From AR5 sp035762565 (GTDB taxonomy: Bacteria; Methylomirabilota; Methylomirabilia; Rokubacteriales; CSP1-6): a stretch of DNA of 41,654 bases. Location of the stretch: the NCBI GenBank assembly GCA_035762565.1, contig DASTOJ010000168.1:1-41654 (forward strand), given 5' to 3'. How positions within the stretch are numbered: the first letter of the stretch is position 1; the number at the start of each line of letters is the position of its first letter. The translations under genes and the position numbers were made by a program. A model generated the notes under the pieces. It worked only from the letters and a program-made list of their open reading frames with translations. It had not been told where the DNA came from and searched no databases. This document shows, one piece after another, positions 1 to 7,470 of this stretch.

Positions 1-1
1 C

Positions 2-208
2 CACTGGATCCTCGAGCGGCTCGAGCGGAGCGATCTCGCGGCCCTCGAACACCTGTTCACCTTCGACTCCGACACCATGCGCTCCGGCACGGGCGAGGTA
101 CGGGCCTGGATCAGCGTGGCCGCGGCGATGCGACGCCCGGCGAAGGTGGTGGAGTACGTGCCGGCCCACTGCACGCAGACCGGCTGCGGCTTCGTCTACT
201 GGCCCTAG
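2..208 (+). CDS. 3' fragment of an unrecognised protein (68 codons visible)
   Basis: An open frame runs in from the left edge and ends at TAG 206-208. The visible C-terminus is 68 residues. It includes a stretch of the form FTFDSDTMRSGTGEVRAW and a Cys-containing tail (AHCTQTGCGFVYWP). I do not recognise the family. Codon use is strongly G/C at third positions, like the rest of the window, which supports real coding. The gene is cut only by the window edge. The insertion sequence begins about 180 bp downstream and has not interrupted it. Confidence 0.55.
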   Translation, partial: HWILERLERSDLAALEHLFTFDSDTMRSGTGEVRAWISVAAAMRRPAKVVEYVPAHCTQTGCGFVYWP

Positions 209-390
209 CGCTGTTCTAGGCCGGGCTGTTCGTGGACGGGATGGTGCGCCGCGCGCTGGCCCTGGTGGCGCGGGCGCGTGGGTCCCGGCCGCGCCGTCAG
301 GGCGAGCCGTCGTCGCGTGCGCGAGCGCAGGACGGGGCGAGCGCGCGATCGGCGACTCGACTCACCTCGGCCCAGCCCCCTCGGGGGGAT
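209..390. other. Intergenic, no gene seen
   Basis: This is GC-rich spacer between the partial gene and the insertion sequence. I see no coding frame with family resemblance and no RNA gene. Its last part (about 365-390) is a C-run/G-run palindromic sequence that continues on the far side of the insertion at 2764-2790. It was the insertion target. Confidence 0.5.
382..390. repeat. Target-site duplication, left copy (CGGGGGGAT)
   Basis: The nine bases just outside the left inverted repeat are CGGGGGGAT. They are repeated exactly just outside the right inverted repeat at 2764-2772. Nine bp is the duplication length known for Tn5/IS50. The perfect match points to a single, relatively recent insertion. 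Confidence 0.92.
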
Positions 391-421
391 CTGACAACTC
401 CCCACAAACGACACCGTGGGT
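391..421 (+). repeat. Left terminal inverted repeat of the IS
   Basis: This 31-bp end begins CTGACAACTCCCCACA and finishes GACACCGTGGGT. It matches the reverse complement of 2733-2763 at 23 of 31 positions, with identical first 6 and last 12 bases. The last base lies in the transposase stop codon. Confidence 0.9.
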
Positions 422-2709
422 CAGGGGCCATCGCGCTGCCGGGGGAGAATCTGAGCGAGCCTGTAGCCCTCCACCATTGCCTCGAGACGGAGCAAGCCAC
501 GCCACAAGGTGATTGTGCCCGGATCGGGGTACCTCTTGCTGCCGAGATGCCCTCCCAGCATGCCGATCATGCGGACCGCGTCGCGGAGCGAGGGCGGAGT
601 GGCCGGGGGCGGGGTGTGATGCACCGCGGCGTGCAAGACCCTCCACTCTTCTTCTTCAAGGAAGAGGTCACACGGCACGCTGGGCGTCTCGCGGCCCTGC
701 TTGGCCAAGGCGAAGATCCGCCAGGCCGCGACCACATCGATCGCCAGACAGGTCTCCAAGCGGCCCGCCGCGGCCAATTTGCGATCTTCGACGTGACACG
801 CACTCTTCAGCGTGCGGTGGTAGACCTCGATCCCCCAGCGCAGGGTGTACCACCGGAGCCGTTCGAGCGCGTCCGCGACGCTCGCGACCGGCACGGTCGT
901 GAGGAGCAGCCACTCCAGGGGCTCGAGGCCCGACTCGTCGGCGTCGACCTCCCGCGCATAGACGGCCCAGACCGGGACGGGTGGGTGCGGAGACTTCTTG
1001 GGCGGCCGCACGGTGACCGCGGCGTGGCGCACCGCGAGCCGCGCGGTCCGCGCCGGCCGGGTGCTCCGCCGGGGGACGAGCACCTCGAAGTGGCCCGCCA
1101 CGGGGCCCCCCCGCAGCGTGCTCCACAGCAAATCGTCCTCGACCCGGCGCAGACGACTGCGTTCGGACCGCACCAGCAGCTTCGGCCCGCCGGGGGTCTG
1201 GAGCGCTTCATGGAACAGCGCGTGGAGGTCGCCTTCGCGATCGGCCACGCTCACCAGCAGGGTCGCGGGGCACAGCGCCTGCAGTTCGGCGACGGCCCGG
1301 TAGCTCTTCAGCCACTTACAGCTTTCCTTCTCCTCGATGGGCCGCTGCTTCCGCGTCGCCTTCTTCCCGGCCGCCGCCGGGTCCCGCGCCCAGCACTGCA
1401 CATCCACGACCCCCAGCGGGGTCCCCGCCGCGGTGAACGCCAGCGTGTCATGCACGAGCAAGCCCAGGGTCTTGTCCGGGTGCGTCCCAATGGGCCCCAA
1501 GTCCTCCGTCGCTGGATGCGCGGTATAGTTCAGCGTCGTCGTGTCCTGCACGGCCAAGACGACGGCGTGCTGGCTCACGCGCCGGGCCGTCGCCTCCCGG
1601 TGGCCCGCGAGCAACGTCGTCAAGTCGAGGCGCTCGTTTTGAAAGAGGCGATACGCGGCTTTGCTCTTCACCGTCGACCCGCCGCACGCTTGGGGGATGG
1701 GCACGCCGGGCCGCGTGCACAGATCGGCCGCCACCACATACAGCCGCCGCCGCACGCGCTCATCGAAGATCCGCGCACTGCTGAACTCCTCTTCCACCCA
1801 GTCCCCCGGTCCCCCGGTCCACGCGCGCAAGGCCAGCCGGTCGGGCGGCGCTTGGCAGAGGATGGTCCGCCAGTCGGCCCGCAGGGGCCGCACGAAGATC
1901 GCTTTCGTCCCCGTCGACACGGTGCCGTTCCGGAACCCGGCGCGGCGCCCCGCCGTCTCGCCAAGATACTGCCAGTTGGCGGCACGATAGCAGGTCCCGG
2001 CGTAGCGCTGGGCGTCCACGAACGTCTCCACCAAGACCGGCGCGTAGCCGTACCGGGCCTGCCAGTCGCTGGCCACGCGGGCCAGGCTCCGCGCCAACAC
2101 GTGCGAGGCCAAGTTGGGCACCGTGACGCTCGGCACGATGAGAAACCGGCTGTTGTTCACCACCTGGGCGAGCTTCGCCCGCCGCGCGGGCGCGCTCCAT
2201 CCGATCCAGCGATCGCGCGGCGCCAACTGGAAGGTGGCCGCACTGAAGCTCAGCGCCCCCAGCCAGCCATGCCGCGCGCTGCGGATCACGTACCGGATCT
2301 GGGCGCCGCACAGGGGCCCGCGCCCGAGGTAGTGGTAGCTCTCCAGCAAGCCGTTCCATACGCGGGAGAGCTCGCTGTAGCGGCTCGTCACAGGCAGGAC
2401 GGTGATCTCGCCCAGCTCGGCCAACGCCCCACGAATCGTGGGCACCGCCGGCGGCGTGGCCGGCGGCCGGCGTCGACTCAGACTCAGCGCCTTCGCGGCG
2501 GCCGGCAGGTGCACCAGTCCGCGCCGCTCCAACTCGGCCAACGCTTTGCGACAGCTCAGCTCGCGCCGGCGGCCTGTGGGACTGCGCCAGCCCAGCCAAT
2601 CGCAGACCCGCCGGGACAACGCCCGGCGCGAAATTGCTGGCTCCTCGCTCACCGTGGCCGCGACCCGCTGCACGATGTCAGATCCAAACCACTGACCGCC
2701 GAGCCACAC
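421..2709 (-). CDS. Transposase: N-terminal DruA (DUF4338) domain fused to a Tn5/IS4-type DDE transposase
   Basis: The protein has 762 aa with a GTG start at 2709. Residues ~10-285 look like a DruA/DUF4338 domain, with SYHYLGR (124-130), NNSRFLIVP (185-193), and ETFVDAQR followed by GTCYRAANWQYLGET (about 228-252). Residues ~304-378 match the Tn5-type DNA-binding region. The catalytic part follows: D389 in QDTTTLNYT, D490 in VADREGD, and E628 within the signature Y-x2-R-x3-E-x6-K (YTLRWGIEVYHRTLK, 621-635), which is the IS4-family YREK motif. All DDE residues are present. DruA is known as a subunit of the Druantia anti-phage system with no settled biochemical role. Here it is part of a transposase, so a defence role should not be assumed. 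AAGAAGG lies unusually close to the GTG. Confidence 0.9.
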   Translation of the reverse strand: MWLGGQWFGSDIVQRVAATVSEEPAISRRALSRRVCDWLGWRSPTGRRRELSCRKALAELERRGLVHLPAAAKALSLSRRRPPATPPAVPTIRGALAELGEITVLPVTSRYSELSRVWNGLLESYHYLGRGPLCGAQIRYVIRSARHGWLGALSFSAATFQLAPRDRWIGWSAPARRAKLAQVVNNSRFLIVPSVTVPNLASHVLARSLARVASDWQARYGYAPVLVETFVDAQRYAGTCYRAANWQYLGETAGRRAGFRNGTVSTGTKAIFVRPLRADWRTILCQAPPDRLALRAWTGGPGDWVEEEFSSARIFDERVRRRLYVVAADLCTRPGVPIPQACGGSTVKSKAAYRLFQNERLDLTTLLAGHREATARRVSQHAVVLAVQDTTTLNYTAHPATEDLGPIGTHPDKTLGLLVHDTLAFTAAGTPLGVVDVQCWARDPAAAGKKATRKQRPIEEKESCKWLKSYRAVAELQALCPATLLVSVADREGDLHALFHEALQTPGGPKLLVRSERSRLRRVEDDLLWSTLRGGPVAGHFEVLVPRRSTRPARTARLAVRHAAVTVRPPKKSPHPPVPVWAVYAREVDADESGLEPLEWLLLTTVPVASVADALERLRWYTLRWGIEVYHRTLKSACHVEDRKLAAAGRLETCLAIDVVAAWRIFALAKQGRETPSVPCDLFLEEEEWRVLHAAVHHTPPPATPPSLRDAVRMIGMLGGHLGSKRYPDPGTITLWRGLLRLEAMVEGYRLAQILPRQRDGP

Positions 2710-2723
2710 GCCTTCTTACATCG

Positions 2724-2759
2724 CATACGGCCACCCACGGTGTCAAGTGTGGCCGTATG
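2724..2759 (-). promoter_or_regulatory. Transposase promoter region with an 11-bp hairpin overlapping the right IS end
   Basis: CATACGGCCAC (2724-2734) and GTGGCCGTATG (2749-2759) form a perfect 11-bp inverted repeat. On the minus strand a TTGACA (-35-like, 2741-2746) lies in the loop, so the transposase promoter begins inside the terminal repeat. The -10 is not clear. RNA entering from mqnE, which is transcribed toward the element, would fold this hairpin. IS10 and IS50 are known to use end-proximal inverted repeats to limit translation from outside transcripts. A similar role here is inference. Confidence 0.5.
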
Positions 2760-2763
2760 TCAG
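2733..2763 (-). repeat. Right terminal inverted repeat of the IS
   Basis: On the minus strand it reads CTGACATACGGCCACA and ends GACACCGTGGGT. It is the partner of 391-421 (23 of 31 identical). Confidence 0.9.
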
Positions 2764-2772
2764 CGGGGGGAT
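2764..2772. repeat. Target-site duplication, right copy (CGGGGGGAT)
   Basis: Exact copy of 382-390 immediately outside the right inverted repeat. Confidence 0.92.
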
Positions 2773-2881
2773 GGGGGGCCGAGCGAGCCGTGCCCGGAGC
2801 GAGTTACGGCGACAGGCGAGCCATGCTGGCGCGCCCGCGGCCCCCGAGCCCGGCCCCGGCCGTCACCGGATTTCACGGGAG

Positions 2882-3964
2882 TCACTGGTTGTAGACCTGG
2901 ATCACGTTGTAGAGGGCGTCGCGCTCCACCGGGATCTTGCCAGCATCGCGGATCATGCGGAAGAGGTGCTCGCGGGCCAGGCCGGCCGGGGTCTGGGCGC
3001 CCGAGAGGTGCTGGATACGCTCGTCCTCCAGCGTGCCGTTGACGTCGTCGGCGCCGAAGTGCAGCGCGATGGAGGCCGTCTCCTCGCCCAGGGTCACCCA
3101 GTACGCCTCGACGTGGGGAAAGTTGTCGAGCAGTAGCCGGCCGGCGGCGATGGTGCGCAGGCTGTCGGTGGGCGGCGTCTGCCGCTCGCGCAGCTTCGTG
3201 GCCGCCACCTGGTAGGCGAGCGGCACGAAGGTGACGAAGCCGCCGGAGGCGTCCTGCTGCGCCCGCAGCCGCAGCATGTGGTCGACCCGCTCGGCCGCGG
3301 TCTCCACGTGGCCGTAGAGCATGGTGGCGTTGGTCCGGATCCCGAGCCCGTGGGCGAGGCCGTGGATCTCGCACCAGCGATCGGGATCCGCCTTGCCGGT
3401 GTACTTGAGCAGCCGGGCCAGGCGCGGCGAGAAGATCTCCGCCCCGCCGCCGGGCATCGACTGCAGGCCGGCCGCCTTCAAGCGCGCCAGCGACTCGCCC
3501 GGCTCGATCTTCCACCGGCGCCAGAAGTAGTCGATCTCCGCCGCGGTGAATGCCTTGATCTGGACGTCGGGGTGGGCGGCGTGGATGGCCTGGATCATCC
3601 GCTCGTAGTACTCGAACGGCCAGTCGGGGTGGTGGCCGCCGACGATGTGCACCTCCCGCGTCTCGCCGCGCACCATTGCGACCATGTCCTCGATCGTGTG
3701 CTCGTAGGCGCCGGCCTGGCCGGGCTTGCGGGCGAAGCCACAGAACGAGCAGGACAGCACGCACAGGTTGGTCGGCGTGATGTGCCGGTTGATGACGAAG
3801 TAGACCCGGTCGCCCTCGCGCCCTGACTTGACGTGATCCGCCATCCGCCCCACGGCGAGCAGATCCTCGGTCTCGAGGAGCAGGAGGCCGTCGTCGCGGC
3901 TCAGCCTCTCGCCGGCTCGAACCCTTTCCCATACCGGCCCCAGCCGCTCGTCGGCAAACCGCAC
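2882..3964 (-). CDS. mqnE: Aminofutalosine synthase MqnE (radical SAM)
   Basis: This radical-SAM enzyme of the futalosine pathway of menaquinone synthesis is known to join 3-[(1-carboxyvinyl)oxy]benzoate to an adenosyl radical, giving 6-amino-6-deoxyfutalosine. The 4Fe-4S ligands are in CVLSCSFCGF (Cx3Cx2C). It also shows HIVGGHHP, PFEYYERMI and IKAFTAAEIDYF, the pattern that separates MqnE from MqnC. I chose GTG 3964 (360 aa) because a promoter TTGACA-N18-TAGAGT ends 7 nt upstream. An earlier in-frame GTG at 3982 would put the -10 inside the gene. No other mqn gene is in the window. Its transcription heads toward the IS about 120 bp downstream. Confidence 0.9.
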   Translation of the reverse strand: MRFADERLGPVWERVRAGERLSRDDGLLLLETEDLLAVGRMADHVKSGREGDRVYFVINRHITPTNLCVLSCSFCGFARKPGQAGAYEHTIEDMVAMVRGETREVHIVGGHHPDWPFEYYERMIQAIHAAHPDVQIKAFTAAEIDYFWRRWKIEPGESLARLKAAGLQSMPGGGAEIFSPRLARLLKYTGKADPDRWCEIHGLAHGLGIRTNATMLYGHVETAAERVDHMLRLRAQQDASGGFVTFVPLAYQVAATKLRERQTPPTDSLRTIAAGRLLLDNFPHVEAYWVTLGEETASIALHFGADDVNGTLEDERIQHLSGAQTPAGLAREHLFRMIRDAGKIPVERDALYNVIQVYNQ

Positions 3965-3971
3965 GCCCAGG

Positions 3972-4001
3972 ACTCTACCCACCCCCCGAACAACCTGTCA
4001 A
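3972..4001 (-). promoter_or_regulatory. Sigma70-type promoter of mqnE
   Basis: On the minus strand: TTGACA (3996-4001), 18-bp spacer, TAGAGT (3972-3977), then 7 nt to the GTG at 3964. Initiation the usual distance after the -10 would fall on the start codon, so the mRNA is probably leaderless. Confidence 0.7.
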
Positions 4002-4132
4002 ATTCGCCGCCACGGAGTCGCGTAAACACCGAACGACGCATTCGGGGTAATCCGAAGGGGGTTCGAGCGGCGCGGCGACGGTATGGGCCCACTGGTACGG
4101 GCCCACCTCCCAATCTCGCGCACCCCCTCGCG

Positions 4133-4200
4133 GTGCCACGGCTCCGCCGGGGCGCCGCGAGCCACCCGGGGGGCTTGGGGGGCCCTTCGAGGCCCCCCAT
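4133..4200 (-). repeat. Double-hairpin intergenic element, copy 1 (possible terminator of dctM)
   Basis: Immediately after the dctM stop, the minus strand reads ATGGGGGGCC-loop-GGCCCCCC (stem 8 bp, 4177-4198, loop of 6). A C-run and a second small CGGC/GCCG hairpin follow. The order and much of the sequence recur at 24396-24460 right after another stop codon. There is no U-tract, so Rho-independent termination is uncertain. It may be a REP-like element. Confidence 0.6.
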
Positions 4201-5520
4201 CTAATCGAAGAGCCAGCGCGGGAACCAGAGCGCGATCTCGGGGAAGATCATCACCAGGGCCAGGGCGACGACCTGGATGACCATGAACTCGGCCATCCCC
4301 CGATAGATCGTGGCCAGGCTCCACTGGGGCACGACCTGCTTGAGGTAGTAGGCCGACATGGCGACAGGCGGCGAGAGATATGCGGTCTGGAGGTTCACCG
4401 CGACCAGGACGCCGAACCAGAGCATGTCGTACTTCAGCGCGGCGACGACCGGGTAGAAGATCGGGATGAACACGAAGATGATGGCCGGCCACTCGAAGGG
4501 CCAGCCAAGCAGGAAGATCAGGAACATCACCAGCAGCAGCGTCATGAACGGCGGCACCGGCAGACTCGTCAGGGTCGCGGTGATGACGCCGGCGCTGCCG
4601 AGGCGCGCGAAGATCGCCCCGAAGACGTTGGAGGCCACGGCCAGGAACAGCACCATGCTGGACGTCGTCATCGTGCTGAAGACGGCGGACTTGAGGCCGG
4701 CGAGCGTGAGCCGGCCGTAGGCGATGGCCAGCAGGAGCGCGCCCGAGGCGCCCATGGCCGCGGCCTCCGTGGGCGTCACGACGCCGGCCAGGATGGTACC
4801 GAGTGTCGTCGAGATGAGGACCGCCAGCGGCACCATGCCGACGACGACCTCGCGGATGACCTGGCCCATCGACGCCGCGCGCTCTTCCTTGGGCACCGGT
4901 GGTCCGAGGGCGGGGTCCAGGAAGCTGCGGGTGAGGGTGTAGACGATGTAGAGCCCGGCCAGCATGAAGCCGGGGCCGAACGCCGCCGCGTAGAGCTTGG
5001 CCACCGACACGTTGATGACGGGACCCATGACCACCAGCATGACGCTGGGCGGCACGAGCACCCCGAGGGTGCCGCCGGCCGTGATCGCGCCCGCCGACAG
5101 GCGCGGGCTGTAGCCGCTCTTCATCATCACCGGGGCCGCCATGATCCCCAGCACGGTGACGGCCGCGCCGACGATCCCGGTGGCCATGGCGAAGACGGTG
5201 GCGGTGAGGATGACACCCAGGTACAGCGAGCCGCGCACCGGGGCCAGCATGACCTGGAAGGCCCGGAACAGGCGCTCCATGAGCCCGGCCTGCTCGACCA
5301 CGTACCCCATGAAGATGAACAGGGGCACCGCGGCCAGCGTCTGCTCCTTCATCATCCCGATGGTCTGGAAGAACGCCAGGTCGAACACGATGGTGCCCAG
5401 GCCGCTCCAGCCGAACGCCAGGCCCAGGAACAGCAGCGTGAAGCTGATCGGGAAGCCGACGAAGATGACGCCGATCATCAGCGCCAGCATCACCAGACCG
5501 AGGATCTCGTTGCCGCTCAT
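4201..5520 (-). CDS. dctM: TRAP transporter large permease DctM
   Basis: The protein has 439 aa, starting ATG 5520 (MSGNEILGLVMLALMIG). It is the large membrane subunit of a tripartite ATP-independent periplasmic transporter, with about 12 hydrophobic segments. It has typical DctM blocks such as GFPISFTLLFLGLAFG near the N-terminus, GIVGAAVTVLGIMAAPVM, GGTLGVLVPPSVMLVVMG, and GVVTPTEAAAMGASGALL. In this family it drives uptake using the Na+/H+ gradient together with DctQ. Its start overlaps the dctQ stop by 4 bp (ATGA), so translation is probably coupled. The frame stays open far upstream of the ATG, but that part lies across dctQ and is not real coding. Confidence 0.93.
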   Translation of the reverse strand: MSGNEILGLVMLALMIGVIFVGFPISFTLLFLGLAFGWSGLGTIVFDLAFFQTIGMMKEQTLAAVPLFIFMGYVVEQAGLMERLFRAFQVMLAPVRGSLYLGVILTATVFAMATGIVGAAVTVLGIMAAPVMMKSGYSPRLSAGAITAGGTLGVLVPPSVMLVVMGPVINVSVAKLYAAAFGPGFMLAGLYIVYTLTRSFLDPALGPPVPKEERAASMGQVIREVVVGMVPLAVLISTTLGTILAGVVTPTEAAAMGASGALLLAIAYGRLTLAGLKSAVFSTMTTSSMVLFLAVASNVFGAIFARLGSAGVITATLTSLPVPPFMTLLLVMFLIFLLGWPFEWPAIIFVFIPIFYPVVAALKYDMLWFGVLVAVNLQTAYLSPPVAMSAYYLKQVVPQWSLATIYRGMAEFMVIQVVALALVMIFPEIALWFPRWLFD

Positions 5521-6068
5521 ATCTGGATCGTCTCGGCGGTGCCGAGGAACCGCCCGGTGCGGGCGGCGTACAGGGACTTGAGCAGCTCGGAGACGCCCTG
5601 GAGCATCAGGAGCAGCGCGGTGAGCGGGACCACCGCCTTGAAGGGCCACAGGATCGGCCGCCACGCCGTCTGCTCCGACAGCTCGCCCATGCGCCACGAG
5701 GCCCACGCCTCGTCCACGCTCGCGTAGAAGAGCAGGGCCATGGCCGGGAAGAAGAAGAAGATGTAAGCCCCCGCGTCGATCATGCCCTTGGTGCGCGGGG
5801 TGAATTTCTCCCACAGCATGTCGGTCCGGATGTGGGCGCCCCGGAGCAGGGTGTAGTGCGCGCCCAGCATGAAGAGGGCCCCGTACAGCATGTAGGAGAG
5901 GTCGTACGCCCAGAGCGTGGGCGCGTCGAAGGCATAGCGGGCGATGCCCTCGTAGGTGAGGCTCAGGAACAGGGGAATGATCAGCCAGGCAACCGTCTTG
6001 CCCGACCACTCGCTGAAGGTGTCGACGACGTGGATCGTCCTCATCAGTGCCGGGGACGGTGCGACCAT
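5517..6068 (-). CDS. dctQ: TRAP transporter small permease DctQ
   Basis: The protein has 183 aa with four predicted membrane segments: AWLIIPLFLSLTYEGIARY, LSYMLYGALFMLGAHYTL, IFFFFPAMALLFYAS and AVVPLTALLLMLQGVSELL. The aromatic-rich block after helix 1 and HIRTDMLWEKFT after helix 2 are typical of DctQ proteins. The GAGGAGG 11 nt upstream supports ATG 6068 rather than the internal Met 9, which has no ribosome site. The gene lies between dctP and dctM. In this family it bridges the binding protein and DctM. Confidence 0.9.
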   Translation of the reverse strand: MVAPSPALMRTIHVVDTFSEWSGKTVAWLIIPLFLSLTYEGIARYAFDAPTLWAYDLSYMLYGALFMLGAHYTLLRGAHIRTDMLWEKFTPRTKGMIDAGAYIFFFFPAMALLFYASVDEAWASWRMGELSEQTAWRPILWPFKAVVPLTALLLMLQGVSELLKSLYAARTGRFLGTAETIQI

Positions 6069-6187
6069 GCGGCGCGAATCCTCCTCAATCGCGAGCTCGT
6101 GGGCTCACGGACGTCGCCGGGTGACCCCGGAGAAGGGTCGGCGCCACCGGCCGGCCCCCCTCCCGGGAGCGATCAGGACGCCCGGCG

Positions 6188-7333
6188 CTACTTCTTGGCG
6201 GGCGCCGCCGCCTTCTTCTCCGGCCAGTAGTAGTTGGCCGCGAAGTCGTAGGGCGGGAACATGAATCGCTTGGCGGGCACGACGACGCTGGCGTACTGCC
6301 GCTGTGACTCCAGCACCTTCTTGAAGAACGGGTCTTTCTCGGCCTCGCGCGCCGCGATCTTGTCCCAGGTCTTGAGGAACTCGATCAGGATGTCGGGCGG
6401 CGTCCTCAGGACGTTGACCTTGTGCTTTTCCAGGAACTCCTTGAGGGCGTCGGCGTTCTGCCGCTGCCACTTCGCGTACCAGCGGATGAAGGCCTCCATC
6501 GTCGCCGACTTGATGATTTCCTTGTGCAGCGGCGACAGCTTCTCCCACACCTCGGTGTTGATCAGCAGCTCGCCCATCGTGACGGTCTCGTGCATGCCCG
6601 GCGTGTAGTGGTACTTCCACACGTTGTGGAAGCCCAGCCGGAGGTCCTCGACGCCGCCCACCCACTCCGCGCAGTCGATGACGCCACGCTCGGCGGCCGG
6701 CAGGATCTCACCGCCGGGCAGGTTCACCGTGCGCATGCCCATCTCGGTGTAGACCTCGGTGTTGATGCCGGTCTGGCGGCATTTCATGCCCTTGAAGTCG
6801 GCCAGGTTCTTGATGGGGCGCTTGAACCAGCCCAGGGCCTGGGGGCCGCTCGGGAACGCCGGGATGGGGACCACGTTCAGCTTCATGTGGTCCTTGTACA
6901 TCTGCTGGTACAACTCGAGCCCGCCGCCCTCGTACATCCAGCCCAGGACGTCGACCCAATCCATCCCGAAGCCGCCACCGGGACCACCGGTGAAGAGCAC
7001 GGCGGTCTTGTTCTTGCCGACCCAGTAGTACGAGACGGTGTGGGCGCCGTCGATCACCTTCTTGCTCGTGGCGTCGAGCACCTCGAAGGCCGGCACGATC
7101 GTGCCCGCGGGCAGCGCCTCGATCTTCAGCGTGCCGCCGGAGAGCTTGTCCACCCGCTCGGCGACGAGCTTGAGGTGCTCGAAGATCGTCAGCGAGGCCG
7201 GCCAGCTCGCCTGGATCTTGAGCACGACCGGGGCCTGCGCCGTGGCGACGCCCCTGGGCCCGGAGCCCAGCGCGACGACGGTGAGGACGAGCACGACCGG
7301 AAGGAGCATCTGCGTGAGCACTCGGCGTTTCAT
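6188..7333 (-). CDS. dctP: TRAP transporter substrate-binding protein DctP (2-oxoacid/TakP-like)
   Basis: The protein has 381 aa with ATG at 7333 (MKRRVLTQMLLPVVLVLTVV) and GAGGTG just upstream. Residues 1-~33 form a secretion signal ending ATAQA. The mature protein has ALPAGTIVPAFEVLDATSK, a YYWVGKNKTA block, GGGFGMDWVDVLGW, and the conserved ligand-carboxylate Arg in KCRQTG. This pattern resembles 2-oxoacid binders such as TakP; the actual substrate is inference. The open frame extends 23 codons upstream, but those codons are not signal-like. It is the first gene of a dctP-dctQ-dctM operon, separated from dctQ by 119 bp. Confidence 0.92.
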   Translation of the reverse strand: MKRRVLTQMLLPVVLVLTVVALGSGPRGVATAQAPVVLKIQASWPASLTIFEHLKLVAERVDKLSGGTLKIEALPAGTIVPAFEVLDATSKKVIDGAHTVSYYWVGKNKTAVLFTGGPGGGFGMDWVDVLGWMYEGGGLELYQQMYKDHMKLNVVPIPAFPSGPQALGWFKRPIKNLADFKGMKCRQTGINTEVYTEMGMRTVNLPGGEILPAAERGVIDCAEWVGGVEDLRLGFHNVWKYHYTPGMHETVTMGELLINTEVWEKLSPLHKEIIKSATMEAFIRWYAKWQRQNADALKEFLEKHKVNVLRTPPDILIEFLKTWDKIAAREAEKDPFFKKVLESQRQYASVVVPAKRFMFPPYDFAANYYWPEKKAAAPAKK

Positions 7334-7405
7334 GGCCACACCTCGCTTGGCTGCTAGGGTGTCGACGCGTGGTGAAGGGCAAGATTCGAGCTGTTCTGGC
7401 ACGGG

Positions 7406-7434
7406 AGGATAAGGATATTTCCGCGGGATTACAA
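7406..7434 (-). promoter_or_regulatory. Likely promoter of the dctPQM operon
   Basis: On the minus strand: TTGTAA (7429-7434), 17-bp spacer, TATCCT (7406-7411). It leaves a ~70-nt leader before dctP. The stretch 7334-7470 is a divergent control region shared with the plus-strand MaoC gene. Confidence 0.45.
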
Positions 7435-7454
7435 GAGGTTTCCCGCGTGCGTGC

Positions 7455-7460
7455 TATCCT
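7455..7460 (+). promoter_or_regulatory. -10 hexamer (TATCCT) of the MaoC gene
   Basis: TATCCT ends 10 nt before ATG 7471 and there is no Shine-Dalgarno. It fits the near-leaderless pattern seen elsewhere in the window. The -35 is weak. Confidence 0.4.
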
Positions 7461-7470
7461 AGCGCCCTTC

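Larger units (their letters stand above)
391..2763 (-). mobile_element. Complete IS4/Tn5-like insertion sequence with a DruA-transposase fusion (2373 bp)
   Basis: The element is bounded by 31-bp imperfect inverted repeats (391-421 and 2733-2763) and flanked by a perfect 9-bp direct duplication. Both ends start CTGACA and share CACA at positions 13-16 and a 12-bp inner block GACACCGTGGGT. The CTGAC start and CACA match what is known of the Tn5 outer end. A single minus-strand gene (421-2709) fills the element, and its stop codon touches the left repeat. The coding frame is uninterrupted, so the element looks functional. It sits between an unrelated partial gene and mqnE and breaks neither. It differs from ordinary IS50-like elements in its length and in the extra ~285-residue DruA domain ahead of the transposase. 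Confidence 0.93.

Noticed and set aside
421..2709. Calling the locus a Druantia defence system because of the DruA domain
   Set aside because: No DruE-type helicase or other Druantia gene is nearby. The domain is covalently part of a complete transposase within IS ends.
232..3042. A 936-codon plus-strand open frame across the whole insertion sequence
   Set aside because: It is antisense to the transposase, runs through both inverted repeats and into the antisense of mqnE, and has Arg/Pro/Gly/His-rich composition typical of shadow frames in high-GC DNA.
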